This document shows positions 41,389 through 49,720 of a stretch of DNA of 64,000 nucleotides, one piece after another. A program made the position numbers and the translations under genes. The notes under the pieces are model-generated. The model did no database searches, was not told where the DNA came from, and saw only the letters and a list, made by a program, of their open reading frames with translations. Where the stretch lies: the NCBI GenBank assembly GCA_036493595.1, contig DASXPN010000106.1:40085-104084 (forward strand). The letters run 5' to 3'. How positions within the stretch are numbered: the first letter of the stretch is position 1; each line of letters begins with the position of its first letter. The DNA is from DATAES01 sp036493595 (GTDB lineage Bacteria > Actinomycetota > Acidimicrobiia > Acidimicrobiales > JACDCH01).

Positions 41389-42927
41389 GTGAAGACGACG
41401 AAGCTTCGCCGTGTCGTCGGTAGGTCGTGTCTCGTCGGCGCGGCTGCTGCCCTGGCGCTCGCCTTCGCGCCGTGGACGGCGTTCGCCCAGACGGCAGGCG
41501 GGGATTCGGGGCTCAGCTCGAGCAGCGGATCGAGCTCGACCAGCTCGAGACCCCGCATCTTCACCAGCAACGCCAGCGCCACGGCGGTCGAGTTCTTCCC
41601 CGACCGCAACAACGGCTTCACCATCCCCGACGCCGCCCGCGTGCGGTTCGTCTCGGGCGACTCGGACACGTCCCAGACGGGCGGACCCGACGCGACGGCC
41701 TCGATCGCCGATCCTGGGGGCGGCGTGAACAAGGGCCCGGCCCAGGTGTGTGGGCTCGCCGGCGGACCCGTGTCGCAGAACCTTCCACAGCTCAGCTTCG
41801 TCTTCGACGCGTGCAACAACGCGCATTGGCCGTTCACGGTCGAGGCGGACGAGTTCCAGAACGACGTGGCCACCACGGGCGCGACCGAGGTCGGCCAGCC
41901 AACCGGGATGATGTACGGCCAGGGCGGCTCGGCGCATGCCCGGCTCAACAGTGACGACTTCTCGTCGTCCACCGACGCGGTGCTCGGCGGGATTCGGCTC
42001 AACCCGTTGCCGGGTGCGAACAGCACCGGATTGCCGTTGCCCGCATTGCCGCTCCCCGGTGCGGGCAGTGGATCTGGTGCCACCACGGCCGCGCCCGTCG
42101 ACCCCACGGTGTTCAACATCGGCGCGCTCGCCGCGTCGACGAGCAATTCCTTCGACGGGCCGACGCTCGTGTCGCACAGCGAGTCGCACATCCAGAGCAT
42201 CCATCTTCTGGGTGGCCTTCTCACCATCGACTCGCTCACGACGGTCGCGGAGTCGCGCTCCGCGGATCAGACCGCGCCGGTCGGGACGTCCTCGGTCAGC
42301 ATCGAAGGCGTGACCGTGGCAGGCCAAAAGGCTGGCATCGGCTCGAACGGAATCACCTTCGGCGACTCGGGAGCCGGTGATCCGAACACCGTGAACGACG
42401 CCCTCAACCAGACGCTGGCGAACGCCGGTGTCGCCGTCAAGCTCATCGGCGCGACGCAGAGTCAGAGCGCGTCGGGTCTCATGAACGCCACCGCGCAGGG
42501 CGTCGAGATCGACTTCGCCCACCCGGTCGACTTCAGCCGAACGCCACTCGCCGCGCTCGGGCTCACCGACACGTACACCGCCAAGCTCCTGCTCGGTTTC
42601 TCGAGCACCGGTGACCTGGCCCGGAATCTCAACGTGACGCGCCCGCTCACCGGATTGACCCCCGGCGGTTCGTCCACCGGTGCGAGCACGTCCGGCGTCT
42701 CGAGCGGCAGCAAGGTCGGCACGCCCCAGACGGGCGCCCCTGCCGCGGGTGCGGCGGGCGGAGCGGGCGACAACCAAGGCTCGGGCAACTCGCAGGACGC
42801 GAGCTTCCTCGGCCTCGACCCCGGTCGCATCCGGTTCCTCTACCTCTCGTTCACCCTCGTCGCGCTGGGCCTGTGCCTGTCGCCTCGACTCACGGTGCCG
42901 CATCGCCTGCCGGGCGCGGCGCGCTGA
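41389..42927 (+). CDS. exported Ser/Gly-rich protein with C-terminal membrane anchor
   Basis: 512 residues from GTG, with a GGGGG-type ribosome site. A signal peptide with core LVGAAAALALAFAPWTAFAQ ends near residue 34. The mature protein is Ser/Thr/Gly-rich with strand-forming stretches (VSIEGVTVAGQKAGIGSNGI in parts, GVAVKLIGATQSQSASGL) and ends in a Gly/Ala/Ser linker and a hydrophobic helix FLYLSFTLVALGLCL. I do not recognise the domain; choice-of-anchor-like surface proteins look similar. It precedes a small membrane protein and the second Liv transporter. Confidence 0.75.
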   Translation: MKTTKLRRVVGRSCLVGAAAALALAFAPWTAFAQTAGGDSGLSSSSGSSSTSSRPRIFTSNASATAVEFFPDRNNGFTIPDAARVRFVSGDSDTSQTGGPDATASIADPGGGVNKGPAQVCGLAGGPVSQNLPQLSFVFDACNNAHWPFTVEADEFQNDVATTGATEVGQPTGMMYGQGGSAHARLNSDDFSSSTDAVLGGIRLNPLPGANSTGLPLPALPLPGAGSGSGATTAAPVDPTVFNIGALAASTSNSFDGPTLVSHSESHIQSIHLLGGLLTIDSLTTVAESRSADQTAPVGTSSVSIEGVTVAGQKAGIGSNGITFGDSGAGDPNTVNDALNQTLANAGVAVKLIGATQSQSASGLMNATAQGVEIDFAHPVDFSRTPLAALGLTDTYTAKLLLGFSSTGDLARNLNVTRPLTGLTPGGSSTGASTSGVSSGSKVGTPQTGAPAAGAAGGAGDNQGSGNSQDASFLGLDPGRIRFLYLSFTLVALGLCLSPRLTVPHRLPGAAR

Positions 42928-42953
42928 CTGCAGCAAGGAAGCAAGGAGTGGTG

Positions 42954-43571
42954 ATGGCCACCGAGGCCGAACACGACATCGATGACGACATGCCGGATCC
43001 CGAGCTCGTGTGGCGCTGGGTGGGCAAGGCGACCCGTCCCGTCGTCGGCTGGGTGTTGCTCGGCCTCGGCGGAGTTTTCATCCTCATGGGATGGATCGGC
43101 GTGTCGGGCGAAACCATCGTGGCGAAGCAGATCCCCTACGTCGTGAGTGGCGGCATCGCCGGCGTCGTGCTCGCCATCATCGGCGCGTACTTCCTCGGTA
43201 CCGAGGAGCTGCGCAAGGACTCCGGTCGTCTCGACCGGCTCGAACGGATGGTCGACGAGTTGCACGCGACGCTGCTGCAACAGACCACGGCCGGCGCGGT
43301 GGCTCGGCCGAACGCGTCGGTGAACGGCTCGTCGTCGTCTGCATCGCCCCGCTCGTCGTCGCCGTCGACAGCGCAGTCGTCGTCCGCGCCGTCGTCGTCC
43401 GCGGAGCCGGCATCGTCGTTCGTCGCCATCAACGGTGGGAGCACGTACCACCGTCCGGGTTGCCCGATGGTCGAGGGCAAGTCCGGCTCGAGCGTCATGG
43501 CGCCGAGCACGGTTCGCAAGCGGGGACTCGAAGCGTGCCCCCTGTGTGAGCCGGCCGCTGTCACGCCGTGA
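42954..43571 (+). CDS. membrane protein with C-terminal Cys-rich knuckle
   Basis: 205 residues. Two hydrophobic helices (VVGWVLLGLGGVFILMGWIG and YVVSGGIAGVVLAIIGAYFL) are followed by a coiled stretch, RLDRLERMVDELHATLLQQ, a long Ser/Ala linker and a terminal module with YHRPGCPMVEGK and LEACPLCEP. That end resembles the short Cys motif of Ada-like metal-binding segments found at the tails of many hypothetical proteins. The stop overlaps the GTG of the fused permease by 4 bp, so it belongs to the transporter operon. Role unknown, perhaps an accessory or sensor. Confidence 0.75.
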   Translation: MATEAEHDIDDDMPDPELVWRWVGKATRPVVGWVLLGLGGVFILMGWIGVSGETIVAKQIPYVVSGGIAGVVLAIIGAYFLGTEELRKDSGRLDRLERMVDELHATLLQQTTAGAVARPNASVNGSSSSASPRSSSPSTAQSSSAPSSSAEPASSFVAINGGSTYHRPGCPMVEGKSGSSVMAPSTVRKRGLEACPLCEPAAVTP

Positions 43572-45604
43572 CGTACGTCCAGATCATCGTCACCGGGGTT
43601 CTTCTCGGTGGCGTCTACGCCATCTCCGGGCTCGGCATCGTGCTGACCTACAAGGCGACCGGCGTTTTCAACCTCGCGCACTTCACGATCGCGTTGTTCT
43701 CCGCATACGTGCTGTGGCAGCTCAACGGCGTGTGGCACGTGTCGTTGTGGATCGCGGTACCACTGGTGTTGTGCGTGCTCGCGCCCGGAATCGGAGTGGC
43801 ACTCGAACGCTTCGTCTTCCGATCGTTGCAGCGCCGCAAGGCGTCGACGTCAGAGAAGCTCGTCGCCAACCTCGGACTCGTGGTGCTCTTCCTCGGGCTC
43901 ATCAACATCGTCTGGGGTTCGGGCGTCAAAGGCAACTCGAAGCAGCCGGTGCCGCGGCTGTGGCCCAACAGCCAGTTCCACGTCTTCGGCGTGCGCTTCG
44001 ACTCGTCACAGCTCGCGTACTTGTTCGCCGCGCTCGCCGCCGGTGCCGCGCTGTACGCGTTGTTGCGCTTCACGTTCCTCGGCACGCGGATCCAAGCAGT
44101 GGTCGACCGGCGCGACCTCGCCGAGCTGAACACCATCGACGCCAACCGCGTCTCGATGGTCGCGTGGGCGATCGGTTGCGGCTTGGCGGGACTCACCGGT
44201 GTGCTGCTGGCGCCACCGGTTCTGGAACCGAACAAGATCATCTTCTTCGGGATCGAGATGCTGTCGGTCGCGGTGGTTGCCCGGCTGGTGAGCCTGCCTG
44301 TCGCGCTGCTCGCCGGACTGCTGCTACTCGGTGGCGCGAAGGACCTGCTCGTCAGCTTCGCGCCCTTCGGTGACAAGGGCTTCCTGGCCGACACGTACAC
44401 GCAGCTCACACTCAACTTCTCGGTCGTCGTGCTGTTCGTGTTCCTGCTCGCGTACAAACGGCTCGACGAGGTCGGCGAGTCGGCGCCCACCGGGCAAGGT
44501 CTCGTGGCCGCAGACCTCGGCCGCCGCAGCCGCGGTCCGAGCGTGGCGATGGTGGCGTCGGTGCTCATGGTCGCCGGCCTCGCGCTCGCACTGCCGTTGC
44601 TGCTGAGCGACATCAATCTCGCCTACGGGCAGCAGATGGTCGCGTACGTGGTGATCTTCACGTCGATCGTCGCCATCACCGGCTTCAGCGGTCACATCAC
44701 CCTCGGTCAGGCGTCGATCGCCGGACTCGGCGCCTTCTTCACCGCCCGCGCCGTCAACGGTCTGCACTTACCCGTTCTTCCGGCGATGGTCGTCGGTGGG
44801 GGCGCGGCGATGATCGCGGGACTGATCGCCGGCTATCCCGCGCTGCGACGCAAGGGTCTGTTCCTCGGCCTCACGACGCTGAGTCTCGGCCTGCTGATCG
44901 ACCGCTTCATCTTCAACACCGACATGTTCACCGGTGGACCGAGCGGGCTGGTGGTGAAGCGTCCGTCGTTGCTCGGCCTCCACTTCAACTCGAACGTGAG
45001 CTACTACTACTTCGAACTCGCGATCGCGCTGTTGATGTTGCTGTTCGCCGCCAACCTTCGCAGCGGACGGCTGGGCCGCATCCTCGGAGCGATGCGCGAC
45101 TCCGAGACAGCCGCAAAGGCGGTGGGCATCGACCTGCGCCGCTACAAGCTGTTCATCTTCGCGGCGAGTGCGTTCATCGCGGGTATCGGCGGCGCACTGC
45201 TGTCGCAGTCGGAGGGAGCGTGGGATCCGATCACGTTCAATCCGCTGTTCAGCCTGTTCTGGTTCGTGGCCGTGACGGTGGCCGGCATCTCGACCCTCGG
45301 CGGCGCCATCCTCGCCGCCGTCATCTACGTGATGCTGCCGCTGTCCATCAACCAGGACATCCAGTCGGCGGTGTTCTTCCTCGGTATCGGTGCCTTGTTC
45401 GTCGGGCGGATGAACGGTGGTCTCATCGGTGTGGCCCGCCGCATCCCGAACCGGCTGACGCTGGCGCTGAGCAAGGAGTACAAGCGGGCGCAACGCTCGG
45501 CACGCGAGCAACGTGAAGCGATCGAGGCCGGAACGGAGCCGGCCTTCGAGCCGACCGCGATGGCGCGTTCGTTGCTGCGCGACACGACCGAGGTGAAGTC
45601 ATGA
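43568..45604 (+). CDS. fused LivH-LivM ABC permease, second copy
   Basis: 678 residues from GTG. The LivH-like half opens with GVLLGGVYAISGLGIVLTYKATG in parts; the LivM-like half has GFSGHITLGQASIAGLGAFF in parts and ILGAMRDSETAAKAVGIDLRRYK in parts. It shares the same fused architecture as 26464-28464, but clear sequence differences argue for an old duplication or separate acquisition. It overlaps both neighbours by 4 bp. The cytoplasmic tail is charged. Confidence 0.92.
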   Translation: MTYVQIIVTGVLLGGVYAISGLGIVLTYKATGVFNLAHFTIALFSAYVLWQLNGVWHVSLWIAVPLVLCVLAPGIGVALERFVFRSLQRRKASTSEKLVANLGLVVLFLGLINIVWGSGVKGNSKQPVPRLWPNSQFHVFGVRFDSSQLAYLFAALAAGAALYALLRFTFLGTRIQAVVDRRDLAELNTIDANRVSMVAWAIGCGLAGLTGVLLAPPVLEPNKIIFFGIEMLSVAVVARLVSLPVALLAGLLLLGGAKDLLVSFAPFGDKGFLADTYTQLTLNFSVVVLFVFLLAYKRLDEVGESAPTGQGLVAADLGRRSRGPSVAMVASVLMVAGLALALPLLLSDINLAYGQQMVAYVVIFTSIVAITGFSGHITLGQASIAGLGAFFTARAVNGLHLPVLPAMVVGGGAAMIAGLIAGYPALRRKGLFLGLTTLSLGLLIDRFIFNTDMFTGGPSGLVVKRPSLLGLHFNSNVSYYYFELAIALLMLLFAANLRSGRLGRILGAMRDSETAAKAVGIDLRRYKLFIFAASAFIAGIGGALLSQSEGAWDPITFNPLFSLFWFVAVTVAGISTLGGAILAAVIYVMLPLSINQDIQSAVFFLGIGALFVGRMNGGLIGVARRIPNRLTLALSKEYKRAQRSAREQREAIEAGTEPAFEPTAMARSLLRDTTEVKS

Positions 45605-46380
45605 GCCTGCTCACCGCCGAGCGGCTGACGAAGCGCTTCGGCGGGCTGGTGGCCGTGAACGATGTGAGTCTCGGCGTACCGGCCGGTCACATCACGTCGC
45701 TGATCGGACCGAACGGTGCCGGCAAGACGACGTGCTTCAACGCGCTCACCGGGCTCGACAAGCCGGACACCGGGTCGGTCACCCTCGACGGGCAGGACAT
45801 CACCAACCTCGAGACGCATGAGCGGGCCCGGCTCGGCATGGGCCGCACCTTCCAGCGCCTCGAGGTGTTCACCGGTATGACCGTGCGCGAGAACCTTCAA
45901 GTGGCGGCCGAGGTCAGGCTCGACAAGGGAGCGTGGCGTGACGCGTTCTCGTTCCGCCATCGCACGAACACCGCGGTACGCAAGCTCGTCGACGCCACCC
46001 TCGATCGTGTCGGCATCAGACCTCTCGCCAACACGGTCGCCGGCGCACTGCCGACCGGCAGCCTGCGACTCGTCGAGCTCGGGCGCGCCCTGTGCATGGA
46101 GCCGCGGGTGTTGCTGCTCGACGAGCCCGGCAGCGGGCTCGACCACCGCGAGACGGCCAACTTCCAGCGCGTCCTCGAAGGGGTGGCGGAGAGCGGGGTC
46201 GGCGTGCTGCTCATCGAGCACGACGTGGACCTCGTGATGGCCGTGTCGAGCTGGGTGTACGTCCTGGACTTCGGTGCGCTCATCGCCGCCGGAACGCCGG
46301 ACGAGATACGCGACGACCCGAAGGTGCGCGCCGCGTACCTCGGTACGCCGGAGGAGGCCCTCGATGCCGGCGGCGCTTGA
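45601..46380 (+). CDS. Liv-type ABC transporter ATPase, LivG-like
   Basis: 259 residues. LTKRFGGLVAVNDVSLGVPA, Walker A IGPNGAGKTTCFNAL, RTFQRLEVFTGMTVREN, signature-region ALPTGSLRLVELGRAL (PTGSL in place of LSGGQ), Walker B VLLLDEPGSGLD and switch LLIEHDVDLVMAV. The degenerate signature matches the first LivG in lacking the usual SGG. Overlaps the LivF-like gene by 17 bp. Confidence 0.92.
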   Translation: MSLLTAERLTKRFGGLVAVNDVSLGVPAGHITSLIGPNGAGKTTCFNALTGLDKPDTGSVTLDGQDITNLETHERARLGMGRTFQRLEVFTGMTVRENLQVAAEVRLDKGAWRDAFSFRHRTNTAVRKLVDATLDRVGIRPLANTVAGALPTGSLRLVELGRALCMEPRVLLLDEPGSGLDHRETANFQRVLEGVAESGVGVLLIEHDVDLVMAVSSWVYVLDFGALIAAGTPDEIRDDPKVRAAYLGTPEEALDAGGA

Positions 46381-47077
46381 GCTCGTCGGGGTCACCGCGG
46401 CCTACGGCAAGGTCGAGGTGCTGCACGGCGTCTCGCTGAAGGTGCCGGAGGCGTCGGTCGTCGCCCTGCTCGGCCCGAACGGTGCCGGCAAGACGACGAC
46501 GCTCAATGTCATCGCCGGGGCGTTGGCGCCGACGAATGGTCGCGTTCGGTTGCATGGCCGGCGCATCGATCGGCGGGGTGCGAGCGCGGTTGCCCGTGCC
46601 GGTGTGGCACTGATCCCGGAAGGGCGCGGCATCTTCCCCTCGCTCACGGTGCGCGACAACATCGAGATCGCCGTGCGCGCCGCGCCGCGTGCAACGGAGA
46701 AGTCCCGACGCGAAGGGTTCGATCGCATCGTCACCGCGTTCCCGCGGTTGGGCGAACGGCTCGCGCAACAAGCGGGGACGTTGTCCGGCGGCGAGCAGCA
46801 GATGCTCGCATTGGGACGTGCACTCGTGTGCGAGCCCAAGGTGCTGATGATGGACGAGATCTCGATGGGTCTCGCGCCGATCATCGTCGCCCAATTGTTC
46901 GAGATCGTTGCGGAGCTCAAGGCGGCGGGCACGACGATCCTGCTCGTCGAGCAGTACCTCACCCACGCGCTGCGCTTTGCCGACGTGTGTTACATCCTCA
47001 ACAAGGGCGAGGTCGCCTTCGTCGGCGAACCAGCCGAACTGCGCTCCGCCACCTCCGTCGCCGGCTACATGAGCTGA
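46364..47077 (+). CDS. Liv-type ABC transporter ATPase, LivF-like
   Basis: 237 residues. Walker A LLGPNGAGKTTTLNV, signature LSGGEQQMLALGRAL, Walker B VLMMDEISMGLAP and switch LLVEQYLTHALR. The ATG at 46364 sits inside the LivG end, preceded by GGAGGAG. It completes the second transporter, whose binding protein is probably the convergent gene at 47477-48955. Confidence 0.92.
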   Translation: MPAALELVGVTAAYGKVEVLHGVSLKVPEASVVALLGPNGAGKTTTLNVIAGALAPTNGRVRLHGRRIDRRGASAVARAGVALIPEGRGIFPSLTVRDNIEIAVRAAPRATEKSRREGFDRIVTAFPRLGERLAQQAGTLSGGEQQMLALGRALVCEPKVLMMDEISMGLAPIIVAQLFEIVAELKAAGTTILLVEQYLTHALRFADVCYILNKGEVAFVGEPAELRSATSVAGYMS

Positions 47078-47090
47078 GCGCCGCGCCCAG

Positions 47091-47130
47091 CGCCCGCCTG
47101 CACTTGCCGGCGCCCGCCTGCAGTTGCTGG
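47091..47130. repeat. 20-bp tandem repeat, two copies
   Basis: CGCCCGCCTGCACTTGCCGG followed directly by CGCCCGCCTGCAGTTGCTGG, with two mismatches. Confidence 0.85.
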
Positions 47131-47250
47131 CGCGCACATTGTCGACTCAGCCACCTGGCGCGTTCAGCCCCCGCGCCCTCCCGACGCGCACATTGTCGAC
47201 TCAGCCAGCGAATCGGCGTTATCCGGTGGTTCAGTCGACACTGTGCGGCG
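47131..47250. repeat. 23-bp direct repeat with inverted third copy
   Basis: A 23-bp unit with core CACATTGTCGACTCAGCCA is exact at 47131-47153 and 47185-47207. A degenerate inverted copy (TTCAGTCGACACTGTGC core) is at 47227-47250. The outer and inverted copies could pair into a long stem. Confidence 0.8.
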
Positions 47251-47268
47251 GGTGGTGAGGGCGGGGGA

Positions 47269-47408
47269 CTTCTGGGTCGGCTGAACGACGTGCCGCGAGG
47301 GTGCGTCGACCCAGAAGCGGCCAACGCGGACGGCGGACGGCGTGGGTTCGTCGACCCAGAAGCGGCCGACGCAGACGGCGGACGGCGTGGGTGCGTCGAC
47401 CCAGAAGC
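47269..47408. repeat. 45-bp tandem repeat (2.4 copies) with inverted arm
   Basis: Copies at 47301-47345 and 47346-47390 differ at three positions; a partial third runs from 47391 to 47408. Each starts near GTCGACCCAGAAGC. The 11-bp CTTCTGGGTCG at 47269-47279 is the exact inverse of part of the unit, so a hairpin with the first copy is possible. Confidence 0.85.
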
Positions 47409-47476
47409 AAGGGCGACGCCGTGGTCGCGGGCGACCGCGGACGGACGACGCCCGCGCCCGCGCCCGCGGCGCACAA

Positions 47477-48955
47477 CTAGTCGCCGCGTTCGGACACCGG
47501 GGTGCGGAACTGGAACGTGCCGTCGTCGCACTCGGCTCCGTTCGTCCGCTGGACCCAACCTTGGGCGGAGTCCTGCCATTGCGCAACCGTGAAGCAGTCA
47601 TCCGTGGTCGTCGGCGTCGTGACGTCCTTTGGTTGGTACGACATCGGCGCGGTCAATCCATCGAAGGTGTAGCCGTTGAGGCTGTTCAGCCATTGCTCGA
47701 AGCCGGCGCGGGTCGGGGCGGCACCGGCGGCGTTGAGGTAGTCGGACAGCATCACGCCCGCACCCCAACCTTCGAGTGACCACTCGTGCAGCGGCGCTCC
47801 CGGCTGGTATGTCGCGAACGCATCGCGGAAGGCCTTCACGGCGGGGTTGCTCGTGTCGGAGTACGTGATGGACGAGCCCCCGATGTAGATCGAGTTGCGA
47901 CAGACGTCGGAGAAGTCGGTGCCGATCGAATCGCCGTATGCGACGACCGTCGACACTTTCGCCTTCACCGAGAATCCGTAGCGCTGCATCGTGTCGCACA
48001 GCTTGCGGTTGGCGCCGTCATCCATCGTGTCGAAGATGATGTCGGTGCCGTTGCCCTGCATCTCCTGCACGGCCTGGTCGAACGACGGATTGCCGAGGAT
48101 CACGCCGTACATCGCCACCGAGTAACCCTCCAGTTGGAGGCCCTTCTGGGTGAAGTTGGCGGCCTGCTCGGATTCGGCGACGCCGTTGTAATAGAAGACC
48201 GCGGCCTTGCTCACGCCCAGGTTGGACTTGAACCACCGGTAGATGCCGGACGTGTTGCGGCTCTGATCGTCACCGCAGACGTGATCGCCATCACGCGGGC
48301 ACGGCGTGCCGTAGATCGTGAAGTAGTTCGGGAACCGATACGGAGCGTTGGTGATCGGCACGTCGATGACCGGCACGTTCTGCGAGTTGATGTATGGCGC
48401 GGCACCGCCCTCTGCTCGAGTGTTGTTGCCGATGAAGGCGAAGACCTTCTTGTTCTCGACGAGGTCCTGCGCGCATTGCAATGTGCGCGTGCGGTCCTCT
48501 TTGTCGTTGCACGTCTCGAGGCGAACCTTGCGGCCGTGGATGCCACCCTGGTCGTTGATGGCGTCGACCCATGCCTGCAGGCCGAGCAACGGTGGTTTGA
48601 ACGCCGCGCCGAGTACGCCATCCTGTGCCGTGATGTTCCCGATCACGATCTCGTTCTCGGAAACGCCGGTGTCCGACGCCTGGTTCGGTCCGTCGGCCGG
48701 CGCACCACCGGCGGCGGGTGCGCCACCCGCGGCCGCCGCATTCGGATCCGTCGCCCCGGCGGCTGCCGCGGCCGTGGTCGTGGTCGCGCCCGACGCGGCC
48801 CCGGGCGCCGTGGCCGCCTTGGCGCCAGCGGTCCGCGCCGCGGTGCCGTTGCCACCTTGGTCGCCGGCGAATGCGGAGTTCGGCAGTCGAGTGCCACACG
48901 CCGAAGCGACCAGCAGCAGCGCGACGACAATCGCACGCACCCCCTGCTTGCGCAT
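47477..48955 (-). CDS. branched-chain-amino-acid-type ABC substrate-binding lipoprotein
   Basis: 492 residues. Signal peptide with lipobox SAC (Cys20). A 70-residue low-complexity Ala/Gly/Thr/Pro linker precedes NEIVIGNITAQDGVLGAAF and GLQAWVDAINDQGGIHGRKV, the type I binding fold; LETCNDKEDRTRTLQCAQDL has a probable disulfide pair. The linker is much longer than that of the first binding protein. It converges on the second Liv operon, which lacks its own binding protein, so it is its likely partner, but under separate control. Confidence 0.9.
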   Translation of the reverse strand: MRKQGVRAIVVALLLVASACGTRLPNSAFAGDQGGNGTAARTAGAKAATAPGAASGATTTTAAAAAGATDPNAAAAGGAPAAGGAPADGPNQASDTGVSENEIVIGNITAQDGVLGAAFKPPLLGLQAWVDAINDQGGIHGRKVRLETCNDKEDRTRTLQCAQDLVENKKVFAFIGNNTRAEGGAAPYINSQNVPVIDVPITNAPYRFPNYFTIYGTPCPRDGDHVCGDDQSRNTSGIYRWFKSNLGVSKAAVFYYNGVAESEQAANFTQKGLQLEGYSVAMYGVILGNPSFDQAVQEMQGNGTDIIFDTMDDGANRKLCDTMQRYGFSVKAKVSTVVAYGDSIGTDFSDVCRNSIYIGGSSITYSDTSNPAVKAFRDAFATYQPGAPLHEWSLEGWGAGVMLSDYLNAAGAAPTRAGFEQWLNSLNGYTFDGLTAPMSYQPKDVTTPTTTDDCFTVAQWQDSAQGWVQRTNGAECDDGTFQFRTPVSERGD

Positions 48956-48982
48956 TCATGGGTTTTCGCTCCCAATGCCGGG

Positions 48983-49660
48983 ATGTCCTGCGGCCGGCGG
49001 TGGTGGCGGTTGAGCGACGTCCGACAGGTCAACCGGCGGATCGCTCGGCGGCTCGGTTACCCCGCGCCGCCCGACGAGCTCGAAATGCCCGACGTGACGG
49101 GGTGGCGAGAGCGCGACGAGGTCGTCGACCGTGCGCTCGCGCTCGACGTGGTCGTGTCGTGCGCGCACGGGTTCGAGATCGGGCCGGCGTGGACGTGGTT
49201 GAAGGCCAACGACCTCATCGACGCCGTGACCCACGGTGAGACCGACTACCTCGACGAGCTCGAGAGCGGCATCCACCTCGATGACCTCGCCCGCCGCCTA
49301 CAGGTCGAGGCCTTGTGGGCGCTGCTGTGGGCGTTGTCGTACGTCGACGATCTCGATTTCGGGGCCGGGTGTGGTGGTGGCGTCGCGCCGTTGCTTCCCG
49401 AGTTCGATGACGTCGCCGGCGCCCGTGCGTTCAGATCCGACGCGGTCGTGCGGGACGGCGACGAACTGCTCGCTGCGCTCGACCTGGCGCGGTGCCTGAC
49501 CGCGGGACTCGGCGACGGCGACGTCAGCATCGGCTTCGCTCCCGGCGAGGTCGAGCCCTACGTCGTGTGGGAACGCCGCCGCGCCCTCGAGTGGCTCGCG
49601 GGCGCCGACTGGGACACCGACCCGGCCCCGCCGAATGTTGGTTCCATTCCGGGGTCATGA
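48983..49660 (+). CDS. DUF4272-like protein
   Basis: 225 residues from ATG 48983, or 216 from TTG 49010. RRIARRLGYPAPPDELEMPD then TGWRERDEVVDRALALDVVV is the N-terminal pattern of DUF4272, and AYRLQVEALWALLWALSYVD-like residues (EALWALLWALSYVDDL) fit its core. Function unknown. Its last eight residues (NVGSIPGS) and stop are encoded by dispersed repeat copy 3. It diverges from the binding protein with little space. Confidence 0.75.
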   Translation: MSCGRRWWRLSDVRQVNRRIARRLGYPAPPDELEMPDVTGWRERDEVVDRALALDVVVSCAHGFEIGPAWTWLKANDLIDAVTHGETDYLDELESGIHLDDLARRLQVEALWALLWALSYVDDLDFGAGCGGGVAPLLPEFDDVAGARAFRSDAVVRDGDELLAALDLARCLTAGLGDGDVSIGFAPGEVEPYVVWERRRALEWLAGADWDTDPAPPNVGSIPGS

Positions 49661-49681
49661 CCCCGGAATGGACCCGGAGTT
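49634..49681. repeat. dispersed 48-bp palindromic repeat, copy 3
   Basis: The 28-bp palindrome (arm CCATTCCGGGGTCA, 49644-49657, mirrored to 49671) is perfect, yet differs from copy 1 by two compensated base pairs (G:C to C:G and C:G to T:A). The second change creates the TGA that ends the DUF4272 gene. Confidence 0.9.
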
Positions 49682-49720
49682 GCGCGCCGCACACGCGCCG
49701 CACACGCGCGGAACCGGTGC

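Larger units (their letters stand above)
47078..47476. other. repeat-rich 399-bp intergenic region
   Basis: The only gap over 300 bp in the window. It lies between convergent genes, so it needs no promoter, and contains three nested repeat families listed separately. I see no convincing gene: in-frame readings of the 45-bp repeat give a 15-residue repeat but no start or ribosome site. Confidence 0.7.

Noticed and set aside
47131..47408. CRISPR array
   Set aside because: Repeats differ in length and spacing, spacers are not uniform, and no cas gene is present.
46828..47592. Long plus-strand frame with a 15-residue repeat (VDPEA.ADGGRRG)
   Set aside because: It has no ribosome site, overlaps the LivF gene in another frame and runs into the antisense of the binding protein; the repeat arises from a non-coding 45-bp tandem repeat.
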